From contig JALGUK010000134.1 of NCBI GenBank assembly GCA_029820875.1, forward strand, positions 1 to 8,561: a stretch of DNA of 8,561 bases, written 5' to 3'. Under the pieces are notes generated by a model, which had not been told where the DNA came from, did not search any database, and worked only from the letters and a program-made list of their open reading frames with translations. Shown in pieces: positions 1 to 6,172 of this stretch (position 1 is the first letter of the stretch; the number at the start of each line of letters is the position of its first letter). Source of the stretch: Candidatus Zipacnadia bacterium (GTDB lineage: Bacteria > Armatimonadota > UBA5377 > JALGUK01). The position numbers were made by a program, and so were the translations under genes.

Positions 1-488
1 ATGCCGAAGATAGCGCACATGCTCCTCAGCGGCACGTAAGTGCGGTCGTTAATCCTCCTTGCACTCCGTCCGAGACTGGCGACTGCCCCGGGCTTGGTCG
101 GCCAGTCACGCCAGTCGATGAAAATCGAGTCCGGTGGTGATTCCTGGTACAAATACACGCGGGAACTGCCCGGAATCACGCGGACCGTAAGCCCCTCACG
201 CGTTGCGAACAGGCGATGAGACCTTGGCCCCCACGTCACCGTGCCCCCGATATGGCGCATGAGGTCGGTCAACGTAACGTATGCCCGGCCCCGCTCCACG
301 AACGCCCACTTCTCGGGGTCGCCTTCGGTCCCGTTGTACCAGACAATGTGGCGCTTTTGCTCCTTGATGTACAGCTTGACGAAGCTGGAACCCTCATCTT
401 GTGCAGCGGCTGGAACGGATGCCCAAATTGCTGCTGCGTAAACGACAAGCCCGACGATCGCTACGACGAATATGCTGCGGTTAGACAT
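1..488 (-). CDS. Exported stalk-domain protein (copper amine oxidase N-terminal-like), 3' end cut off by the window
   Basis: An open frame of 162 codons runs from an ATG at 488 to the left edge with no stop, so the gene is partial. Residues 1-30 form a signal peptide: a short SNR head, a hydrophobic stretch at about 6-24 and an AAAQ end. After it come two half-repeats of the type seen in the copper amine oxidase N-terminal-like (stalk) domain, which in this family mediates cell-surface or carbohydrate contacts rather than catalysis. The first is at about 66-105 (RGRAYVTLTDLMRHIGG, then TVTWG). The second is at about 144-162 (RRINDRTYVPLRSMCAIFG), matching the family hallmark YVPLR followed by a small helix and FG. 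An AAGGTGG-like ribosome binding site sits about 8-12 nt before the ATG. The gene lies 50 nt downstream of the TPR gene on the same strand, so co-transcription is likely. What follows the stalk domain is outside the window. Confidence 0.8.
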   Translation of the reverse strand, partial: MSNRSIFVVAIVGLVVYAAAIWASVPAAAQDEGSSFVKLYIKEQKRHIVWYNGTEGDPEKWAFVERGRAYVTLTDLMRHIGGTVTWGPRSHRLFATREGLTVRVIPGSSRVYLYQESPPDSIFIDWRDWPTKPGAVASLGRSARRINDRTYVPLRSMCAIFG

Positions 489-538
489 TGTTCGACACCA
501 CCTTCTTGTTTTCTTTGCGCTCCACCCCATGTGCATAA

Positions 539-1867
539 TCACGTGGAGGATGCGCTACGAGCGGCCGCCGCCGCTACAACACGCACATTATCGAGACAAG
601 CAGGCCCCGCCGACCCGCTGAGGCGTCGCCCGACCAACTCCAGGGTTGTCACCGCGTAAGGGTAAGCCACGGTCTCCAATACAGCGCCGTCGAGACTGAC
701 CGTCGCGCTCTGTTGAGCTATCCCTACGCCCAAACGATGCCAACTCGCCCTTGTGAACGGACCCCGGCACTTGAAACCGTTAACATAAACTCCCCCCGCT
801 GTGAACGCAATCCGCAACGACGCCGCCCCTGCGAGAGCACCCACGCGGGCACCGGCCGTCTCGTCCAGCAATATCACGTCCAGGTCCACTGTCCCGCCCT
901 TGACTGCACCGGGTGCCACCCACACCAGCAGCTCCACTGAACCGCTCATGAGGGTAGGGAAGCGAGTGTAAACGTCGGTCGTCCCGCCCACCGCCAACCA
1001 GTGGTTGCCCCGGGCACCTGACTGGACGACCGCATCAGCACCGGTTCGGGCGGGAAGCCATCGCTCTCCCCCGCTCTCGAAATCATCATGAAACAGAAGA
1101 CGCATCTGCGAGAGGCGGTTCATCAACGCCACAGCCTGGGGCGCAAGCGAATGACGCGGGGCCAATGTCACAAAGGCGTATAGTTCCCGGCGCGCCTGCT
1201 CCCAGTGGCCGTTAGCCTCGTAAAGTAGGCCGAGCAGGTACCTGGTCTCCGCGAGCTTGGGGTCCAACCGCTTGGCTGTTTCGGCTTCGAGCAACGCAGT
1301 CTTAAAATCCGCCGTTTGCCAGGCGGTCAAGGCATTCCGATAGTGCTGTCTGGCCTGTTCCTGAGGAGTTTCCTGGGCAACCGCGCCCACTGCCTGCTGC
1401 TTCTGCTGAAGGCGACGCTTCTCGGCGGCGACTTGGGCCAACCCCTCCTGCAGTTGTGCATATTCCCGGGCGCGCGCGGCTCCTTCGGTATCGCCCTGTT
1501 GAGCGTATTCCTGCGCTGCACGCAAGTAGTAGCCGCGGGCTCGCCAGTAATCCGGCGGCTTAAGGAACGCGCTGCACCGCGCCATGCGCTCGTAGATTTG
1601 GGCCTTGTAGGGGTAATCGGGGGCCGTCTGCAGCGCCAGGCCGTATTGCTCAATGGCCTCGAAGTACCGGCCTGAACGCTCATATTGCCACGCCGTGGCC
1701 ACCTGGTTCCGGGCGCGTTGAATTCGCTCGATGCGGTGCATGGCCGCAAGGCCCGGATCCGGCGCCTGCGCCGCCTGCGCGCTCGTAATGCCTACGGCGC
1801 AGATGTAAAGGAGAGTAAATACCGCCTGCAGAAGCGCGAGCCTATCGGAAATCGGTCGGCAGTCCAC
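539..1867 (-). CDS. Exported TPR protein with C-terminal laminin-G/concanavalin-like domain
   Basis: The protein has 442 residues. The GTG start at 1867 is supported by an AGGAG ribosome binding site ending 8 nt upstream. Residues 1-33 form a signal peptide (hydrophobic about 10-28, ending AQAAQA). TPR-like helical pairs lie at about 53-86 (ATAWQYERSGRYFEAIEQY) and 87-125. A charged, probably coiled-coil stretch follows at 130-160 (REYAQLQEGLAQVAAEKRRL). Two more TPR units lie at about 170-205 and 206-240 (ETRYLLGLLYEANGHWEQA). From about 258 (LFHDDFESGGERW) to 432 (CLDNVRVV) the sequence is beta-rich and resembles LamG/3-keto-disaccharide-hydrolase-type jelly-roll modules, which usually bind glycans or proteins. 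No catalytic residues can be assigned. It is probably an envelope adaptor or scaffold; the substrate is unknown. It has its own promoter at 1909-1937 and probably shares a transcript with the stalk-domain gene. Confidence 0.85.
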   Translation of the reverse strand: MDCRPISDRLALLQAVFTLLYICAVGITSAQAAQAPDPGLAAMHRIERIQRARNQVATAWQYERSGRYFEAIEQYGLALQTAPDYPYKAQIYERMARCSAFLKPPDYWRARGYYLRAAQEYAQQGDTEGAARAREYAQLQEGLAQVAAEKRRLQQKQQAVGAVAQETPQEQARQHYRNALTAWQTADFKTALLEAETAKRLDPKLAETRYLLGLLYEANGHWEQARRELYAFVTLAPRHSLAPQAVALMNRLSQMRLLFHDDFESGGERWLPARTGADAVVQSGARGNHWLAVGGTTDVYTRFPTLMSGSVELLVWVAPGAVKGGTVDLDVILLDETAGARVGALAGAASLRIAFTAGGVYVNGFKCRGPFTRASWHRLGVGIAQQSATVSLDGAVLETVAYPYAVTTLELVGRRLSGSAGPACLDNVRVVAAAAARSASST

Positions 1868-1908
1868 CGCGGTTACTCCTATCCTGAATAAGGGCCTGAT
1901 TGAGAATC

Positions 1909-1937
1909 ATAGTAGCCGCATCAGCCCGGCTTGTCAA
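1909..1937 (-). promoter_or_regulatory. Sigma70-type promoter for the TPR/stalk gene pair
   Basis: On the minus strand a perfect -35 TTGACA (1932-1937) is followed, after exactly 17 nt, by TACTAT (1909-1914, four of six matches to TATAAT). Transcription would start near 1902, leaving a leader of about 35 nt that includes the AGGAG ribosome binding site of the TPR gene. A TATGAT with five of six matches lies 3 nt further on but at a poorer 20-nt spacing. Confidence 0.7.
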
Positions 1938-2025
1938 CCCAAACGCCCCACGTGCCAAAGGTACGGTCACCGTGACGGACCTGCACACGTGTGGTGTAGA
2001 ATACTCCAGCACTCATCCGACGGAC
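1938..2025. other. Spacer upstream of the TPR promoter with small inverted repeats
   Basis: This spacer separates the cyclophilin stop from the TPR promoter. It holds a 10-bp palindrome CACACGTGTG (1984-1993) and an inverted repeat GTCAC-C-GTGAC (1966-1976). It also holds the first copy (1974-1982) of a 9-bp direct repeat GACGGACCT; the second copy (2019-2027) runs just into the end of the cyclophilin gene. I see no T-rich hairpin typical of an intrinsic terminator. The palindromes could be operator sites for the promoter next to them, but no regulator can be named. Confidence 0.3.
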
Positions 2026-2748
2026 CTACCCGGAGTCTTCCACTTTCTTCTCAGTTGCCGGCCCGCTCCAGTGCTTCTCAATTGTTATCCTTTTGACCTT
2101 GTCGTTCTTGCGAATAGAGTCCACCACATCCATACCTTCGATGACTTTCCCGAAGGCGGTATGCATCTTGTCAAGATGGTGCGCAGGCTCCATCGTGATG
2201 AAGAACTGGCTTCCCCCGGTATCCGGCCCCCGGTTGGCCATTCCGAGGACCCCGCGCTCGAAGCTGTTGTGCTCGTGGATTTCGTCCGGGATCGTCCAAC
2301 CTGGGCCGCCGGTACCGTCTCCCTTCGGGCAGCCTGTCTGGATGATGAATCCCGGTACTACACGGTGGAAGATGAGGCCGTTGTAAAAGCCTGCAGCCGT
2401 CAGCCTAAGGAAGTTGTCCACTGTAATCGGCGCGTCCTTGTCGAAAAGCTCGACGACTATATCGCCTTTCTCGGTGCGAATCGTCACAACTGAACCGGCA
2501 ATGTCAGCGTACTTATCCGGATTCGCGCCCGCACCCACTGCCTTCAGCTCCTTGGCCCCGAACTGCTTGGCGTCCTTCGAGGATTTTGCCGCCGGTGAAG
2601 ACTTCTGGTCGAGCTGCTCCTTTTGCTTGTGTTGGTGGTTGTCCTCAGACTCCCGCATTTGGTCGCGCAGCACCCCGAAGTAGTTCAACACAACCACAAC
2701 CGCCACAGCGAGTATTACTACAATGACAACGTTCCAACGGCGATGCAC
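2026..2748 (-). CDS. Membrane-anchored cyclophilin-type peptidyl-prolyl cis-trans isomerase
   Basis: The protein has 240 residues. It would catalyse cis-trans isomerisation of Xaa-Pro bonds and so assist folding of exported proteins. Residues about 6-24 (NVVIVVILAVAVVVVLNYF) form an uncleaved N-terminal membrane anchor. A charged, low-complexity linker follows (about 28-80), then a compact bacterial cyclophilin domain at about 87-225. Active-site features are visible: FHRVVPGFIIQTG (127-139) with the catalytic-type Arg129, GGSQFFIT (178-185) and HLDKMHTAFGKV (191-202). His191 stands where human CypA has Trp, as is usual in bacterial cyclophilins. The start is GTG at 2748. An AAGGAGG site lies upstream with a rather long 12-nt spacing, and no better in-frame start exists. 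The gene is divergent from the methyltransferase and upstream of two exported proteins, which fits an envelope-folding role. Confidence 0.93.
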   Translation of the reverse strand: MHRRWNVVIVVILAVAVVVVLNYFGVLRDQMRESEDNHQHKQKEQLDQKSSPAAKSSKDAKQFGAKELKAVGAGANPDKYADIAGSVVTIRTEKGDIVVELFDKDAPITVDNFLRLTAAGFYNGLIFHRVVPGFIIQTGCPKGDGTGGPGWTIPDEIHEHNSFERGVLGMANRGPDTGGSQFFITMEPAHHLDKMHTAFGKVIEGMDVVDSIRKNDKVKRITIEKHWSGPATEKKVEDSG

Positions 2749-2896
2749 GAGTGTATCTTCCCTCCTTGCCGAACCTCATGCCCCCTTCATGCGGTTGCAA
2801 ATCGACAAATGTTTTTTTCGTGGCTGTCCCCGTCAATTCCTCCTTTGAGTAGCCTTTGCCAATGCGGACGGTGCAGGAAGCGCAGCCTATCCTCGA
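2749..2896. other. Intergenic part of the divergent region, with a REP-like / 16S-like string
   Basis: This spacer lies between the cyclophilin start and the plus-strand promoter. I see no confident gene in it. On the minus strand, positions 2814-2847 read ACTCAAAGGAGGAATTGACGGG followed by GACAGCCACGAA. The GGGGACAGCCACG core resembles ends of REP sequences associated with RAYT transposases. The left part resembles a universal 16S rRNA string with a GGA insertion. A weak minus-strand promoter for the cyclophilin is possible, with TTGACG at 2831-2836 and AACATT 17 nt further on. It is a poor -10 and not convincing. Confidence 0.3.
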
Positions 2897-2925
2897 TTGA
2901 CAAAGCCGGCTCCGACATCTATACT
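2897..2925 (+). promoter_or_regulatory. Consensus sigma70-type promoter for the methyltransferase/PHP pair
   Basis: A perfect TTGACA (2897-2902) is separated by exactly 17 nt from TATACT (2920-2925, five of six matches to TATAAT). The predicted transcription start is near 2932. This rules out the many upstream codons of the open frame, which extends back to about 2623, and places the true start of the methyltransferase at 2971 or later. Confidence 0.8.
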
Positions 2926-2970
2926 GCGTTCGGCCTCCCGCCACGTTCACGCCTTCGAGGTGCAAGCACT

Positions 2971-4250
2971 TTGCCGACCGCCCGGCCGTCCTCAACAGAA
3001 ATCTCGCACGAGCGCCGCCTCCGCCACGAGCCTCGTCCCGCTGTGCTCGTGCGTGAGATTCCGGAATCGGTGCCCCCGGGCGCGCTTCTCAGCATCGCAA
3101 GCGTCGGCATAACCGCGGCCACGCACGGGATCTACTCCTACCCCGCAAAGTTCATTCCTCATGTGCCGCGATGGGCGATACGCAAGTTCACACAACCGGG
3201 GCAGACCATTCTCGACCCCTTTTGCGGCTCCGGGACAACGCTTGTCGAGGCCAAACTGCTGGGCCGCCACTCGCTCGGTATAGATTTCAGCCCCCTGGCT
3301 CGGCTTCTGACACGCGTCAAGACAACGCCTCTCGTTGGCATGGAATTTCGGACACTCCGGCACCGTTTGTGGCCAACGAAAGCCACTGGTTCAGCCCCGA
3401 GGCGTCGGCGTGCTTGAGACGGCTGGCGGCAGCGGCAAAGCAGGAGATGGAGCCTGGCCTGCGCGATTTCCTGATGTTGTGCATTGCGGCGATGGTGCGC
3501 CGGTTGTCGTTTGCCGACGACCAGCAAATCTTTCCCGAGCGCACTGCGTTCGCCACTCACGCGCCGGCCGCTGATGACGCCCACGTTGAGCAGCTTTTCC
3601 GCGATATTGTCGCTCGGTGGGCGGAGGCAGTCGAGGAGTTCACCCTCGCCTGTGACCTGGGTGTATCTGCACGGGTTATAGGTACGGATGCACGGGAGAT
3701 TGCTCTTCCCGATGAAAGTGTGGACCTGGCGGTGACGTCCCCTCCCTACGTCAACGCAATGGACTATGTGCGGGTGCATAAACTCGAGATGTTCTGGCTG
3801 GGGATGCTCGGCTCGCCGGCGGAAAAACGGGCGCTGGACACGGCGCAGATTGGGGGCGAGCGCGTACCTCGGTCCCGATACCGCCGCCTTCATTTAATCG
3901 GTCTTCCTATTGCAGATGATATTCTAACGGACCTGCATGCTGCAGATCCAAAACGCGCATACGTTCTCTATAAGTACCTGCGTGACATGACAGCCAACCT
4001 GCAGGAAGTCCGACGCGTGCTCAACAGCGGCGGGCGGTATGTCATTGTAGTGGGCGGGAACATGATGCGCAAGCGCTTCATCCCTACCTACGACCTTCTG
4101 CGTGAGCTCGCCGAGTCCATGGGATTTCGAACGGAGGAGCGCTTTTTCTATCTGCTCAGGAACCGCTTCATGCGCATCCCACGCAGCGCGCGGAGCGGTG
4201 TGATAAAGACGGACTGCGTTCAGACATTTTGGAAGGAGACAGTGCTTTGA
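2971..4250 (+). pseudogene. DNA methyltransferase (N4-cytosine/N6-adenine type), disrupted by a frameshift and probable small deletion
   Basis: The intact family transfers a methyl group from S-adenosylmethionine to the exocyclic amine of cytosine or adenine in DNA. The N-terminal part (frame 1) contains the family entry GITAATHGIYSYPAKFIPH and SAM-binding motif I DPFCGSGTT (3214-3240), then IGIDF-like GIDFSPLARLLTRVKTTPL. The C-terminal part (frame 3) contains FVANESHWFSPEA (from 3366), catalytic motif IV TSPPY (3735-3749), IGGERVPRSRY, an RVLNSGGRYVIVVGG strand and a normal end at TGA 4250. No single frame joins the two. The switch must occur between about 3340 and 3372 and needs a -1 or +2 shift. 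From memory of relatives, some 45-60 residues normally separate TTPL from the HWF block; here there are about 11, so roughly 100-150 nt may be missing. The first start-like codon after the promoter is TTG 2971, with GAGG 10 nt upstream; GTG 3043 or 3049 are alternatives. A sequencing or assembly error remains possible, but would not explain the short linker. Target specificity is unknown. Confidence 0.75.
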
Positions 4251-5137
4251 TAGAGGCAGCATTCGCTTCGGAGGGTCAATGGTTCAAGGGGAACCTGCAT
4301 ACCCACACCACCGAGTCCGACGGCCGGTTGTCGCCGAAGGAGGTAACCGACGCCTATCGCGACGCCGGCTATGATTTTGTAGTCATAACCGATCACGAGA
4401 AGGTAACCGACGTCGGCGACCTCACCCAGCCGGGCTTGCTCGTGATGCCCGGCGTTGAACTCGCACGCAGCACCGCGGAGTTGGGGCAGTCATACCATAT
4501 TGTCTGTCTGAACGTCACACGGGTGCCGCAGACGCCGCCGGGGGCAACCGTTCAGGATGTCATCGCCGCCACAACTGCATTGGGTGGCGAGGCATTCATT
4601 GCACATCCCAGTTGGTCGGGACTGACGTTCAAGGACTTGCTCGGGCACGAGGGCCTGCTGGGCATCGAGGTCTACAATACGACCTGCGATATGACGATCG
4701 GGAAGGGCTATTCCACAACCCAGTGGGATGACCTGCTGGCGCGCGGCCTGGCGCCGCTTGGACTCGCGGTTGACGACCTGCACCGTCACCCGCGCGATTT
4801 CGCCCAGGGTTGGATTATGGTCCGCGCCGAGGAGTTGACGCAGGAGGCCGTTATGGCTGCGATACGTACCGGCCATTTCTATTCCTCAACAGGCCCAGAT
4901 ATCCACCATGTCGAACTGCACGGGGGGACCATCCATGTCTCCTGCTCGCCGGTTATGCGAATCAACTTCATTTGCGCCACCTCGCGGGGCCATTGCGTCT
5001 TCGCAACCGACGGGAAGCCCTTCACGGATGCGAGCTTCGAGGTAGGGGCCGAGTGCGGCTATGTGCGGGTCGAATGTGTGGACGAGCGCGGCAAGACGGC
5101 ATGGACAAATGCAAAAGTCTTGACGGAGGCGGACTGA
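4247..5137 (+). CDS. PHP-domain metal-dependent hydrolase (CehA/McbA-like)
   Basis: The protein has 296 residues. The PHP metal-binding set is complete: HTH (His18, His20) with SDG (Asp25), TDH (Asp49, His50), GVE (Glu71), AHPSW (His120), GIEVYN (Glu141) and VDDLH (Asp176/177, His179). This predicts a di- or trinuclear metal phosphoesterase or hydrolase. Residues 200-296 (from GHFYSSTGPDI to AWTNAKVL) form the beta-rich C-terminal module typical of CehA/McbA-like proteins. The substrate cannot be inferred; members act on phosphoesters, including nucleotides and nucleic acids, and on carbamate-like compounds. I chose TTG 4247 because AAGGAG (4233-4238) ends 8 nt upstream. The upstream in-frame TTG at 4229 would place that ribosome binding site inside the gene. 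The start overlaps the methyltransferase stop in TTGA, indicating translational coupling. No signal peptide is present, so it is probably cytoplasmic. Confidence 0.88.
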   Translation: MIEAAFASEGQWFKGNLHTHTTESDGRLSPKEVTDAYRDAGYDFVVITDHEKVTDVGDLTQPGLLVMPGVELARSTAELGQSYHIVCLNVTRVPQTPPGATVQDVIAATTALGGEAFIAHPSWSGLTFKDLLGHEGLLGIEVYNTTCDMTIGKGYSTTQWDDLLARGLAPLGLAVDDLHRHPRDFAQGWIMVRAEELTQEAVMAAIRTGHFYSSTGPDIHHVELHGGTIHVSCSPVMRINFICATSRGHCVFATDGKPFTDASFEVGAECGYVRVECVDERGKTAWTNAKVLTEAD

Positions 5138-5162
5138 ACTTAGCAACCCGGGCCATCCCTAA

Positions 5163-5209
5163 AACGAGAACGCGCGAGAATTCCGTAGAGGATTCTCGCG
5201 CGTTTCGTT
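5163..5209. terminator. Strong hairpin terminator between convergent genes
   Basis: A perfect 13-bp stem AACGCGCGAGAAT (5169-5181) / ATTCTCGCGCGTT (5192-5204) encloses a 10-nt loop. It continues past one bulged G (5168) with AACGA (5163-5167) / TCGTT (5205-5209). It lies between the ends of the PHP gene (5137) and the ferredoxin gene (5225). On the minus strand the stem is followed by a short TTTT tract. On the plus strand the T content downstream is weaker. It probably serves both convergent transcripts. Confidence 0.85.
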
Positions 5210-5224
5210 AGTGTGCCTCCTGTG

Positions 5225-5419
5225 TTACTCCTCCGACCAGGAGATCGCCTCGGCTGGACAATCGTCAATTGCCTCCTGGATGGTCTCCTCGTCGTCGCCC
5301 GGCGGGTTAATCACTTCGGAGACGCCGTCATCGTTCATCCTGAACGTGTTGGGAGCCGTGTCTACGCACAGCTCGCAGCCGGTGCAAGCATCAGCGTCTA
5401 CAACAGGAATCTTTGCCAC
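5225..5419 (-). CDS. Small single-cluster [4Fe-4S] ferredoxin
   Basis: The protein has 64 residues, counted from the chosen start (MAKIPVVDADACTGCELC...). It carries CTGCELC plus a distant CP: cysteines 12, 15, 18 and 54. This is the ligand set of monocluster ferredoxins of the Thermotoga/Desulfovibrio Fd type, so it is a cytosolic one-electron carrier. The protein is very acidic and ends in SWSEE, as usual. GTG 5419 was preferred over TTG 5440 because GGAAGGAG ends 8 nt before it; the longer version would translate through this ribosome binding site. It is the last gene of the hisS-aspS-HAD-ferredoxin run, 63 nt after the HAD gene and just before the hairpin terminator. The redox partner is unknown, and the gene neighbours do not identify one. 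Confidence 0.93.
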   Translation of the reverse strand: MAKIPVVDADACTGCELCVDTAPNTFRMNDDGVSEVINPPGDDEETIQEAIDDCPAEAISWSEE

Positions 5420-5482
5420 GCCGAATTCTCCTTCCCTCAACGTGATGATTTGGAAGTGCTGACAGTGGTTAAGTCCACTTAC

Positions 5483-6172
5483 TTAGACCCTCACGCCGCC
5501 GTTGCGGCTGAAGATCCCTTCCCGCTCGAGAATGGTGACCACATCTTCAAAACTGGCAAACTCGGCGAATTCAAGTCCCTGCTCCGTGCAGTACCGCGCA
5601 AGGGACCCCTTCGCAATCAGGAGGTCCGCATGGACCGCCGGACAGTAGTCCGACCGGCCGTCGCCGATGTAGACAATCCGGTCGAACCGCTCCCTGTATC
5701 GCAAAAGATGATTGCGCTTGCAGTTGGCGCAGGTGTCGCAGTCGGCGCAGGCCCACGGGAACTCGACATGAAGCCGCCGCCCCTCAAACCAGCCGCGATT
5801 CGCTGCAAAAGATATATCGCCCAGGCCGAGTTTGTCAAGTCTCCATTTGATGTAGATGTCCAGGCCGTCACTGACGATTGCAACTTGCACGCTCTCGCTG
5901 CGGCACCGAAGCACGAACGACTTGAAGCCCGGGTCCACCGGCTTGGTGAGAACCCACTCCTTGAACTCATCTTCCGTGAGATTCAAAAGCCCGAACTCGC
6001 GGCGGAGACATTCCTTTGAGCTTATCTCGCCGCGCTGCCACGCACGCTCGATCTGCATCCCCTCGGCCGGTGCAAGCTCCTGCATCGCTGCGATGCCGGT
6101 GTCCTCAAGGGTGACGGTGCCGTCGTAATCACACAGCACGATTGTAGAGCCGCGCCGGCTATCCGCCGTCAC
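5483..6172 (-). CDS. HAD-superfamily phosphatase, MtnX/SerB-like
   Basis: The protein has 229 residues and is predicted to dephosphorylate a small phosphorylated metabolite in the cytoplasm. HAD motif I is DYDGTVT (nucleophile Asp15, acid/base Asp17), motif II is IVSDG (Ser101), motif III is Lys152 or a neighbouring basic residue, and motif IV is GDGRSD (Asp171, Asp175). The layout (all-helical cap after motif I, about 229 residues, Cys-rich stretch before the motif III lysine) resembles 2-hydroxy-3-keto-5-methylthiopentenyl-1-phosphate phosphatase (MtnX) of the methionine salvage pathway. No other salvage gene is in the window, so the substrate is not assigned. The Cys-rich stretch is CADCDTCANCK, i.e. 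CxxCxxCxxC at residues 142-151. The GTG start at 6172 overlaps the aspS stop in GTGA with no strong ribosome binding site of its own, implying translational coupling to aspS. Confidence 0.85.
   Translation of the reverse strand: MTADSRRGSTIVLCDYDGTVTLEDTGIAAMQELAPAEGMQIERAWQRGEISSKECLRREFGLLNLTEDEFKEWVLTKPVDPGFKSFVLRCRSESVQVAIVSDGLDIYIKWRLDKLGLGDISFAANRGWFEGRRLHVEFPWACADCDTCANCKRNHLLRYRERFDRIVYIGDGRSDYCPAVHADLLIAKGSLARYCTEQGLEFAEFASFEDVVTILEREGIFSRNGGVRV

Noticed and set aside
1900..2493. Plus-strand open frame of 197 codons opposite the cyclophilin
   Set aside because: It mirrors the conserved cyclophilin core and shows no protein-like family features.
2814..2847. Fragment of a 16S rRNA gene
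   Set aside because: Only about 20 nt resemble 16S, interrupted by GGA, and the flanks do not continue as rRNA. It is more likely coincidence or a REP-like element.
2623..2970. Methyltransferase start at the far upstream end of its open frame
   Set aside because: The upstream part overlaps the divergent cyclophilin gene and precedes the consensus promoter, so it would not be transcribed as part of this gene.
2645..2995. Minus-strand open frame of 116 codons overlapping the cyclophilin start and the divergent spacer
   Set aside because: It contains an AAAGGAGG followed by TTG, which looks tempting. However, it crosses the opposite promoter, overlaps the cyclophilin N-terminus out of frame and has no family resemblance.
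3159..3893. Minus-strand open frame of 244 codons opposite the methyltransferase
   Set aside because: It is antisense to both conserved methyltransferase halves, has no recognisable motif, and its sequence is the reverse shadow of conserved codons.
5464..5479. Inverted repeat AGTGG/CCACT between the HAD and ferredoxin genes
   Set aside because: The arms are only 5 bp, there is no T tract, and they are in the range expected by chance.
5213..6019. Plus-strand open frame of 268 codons opposite the ferredoxin and HAD genes
   Set aside because: It is antisense to two clearly recognised genes and has no motif of its own.
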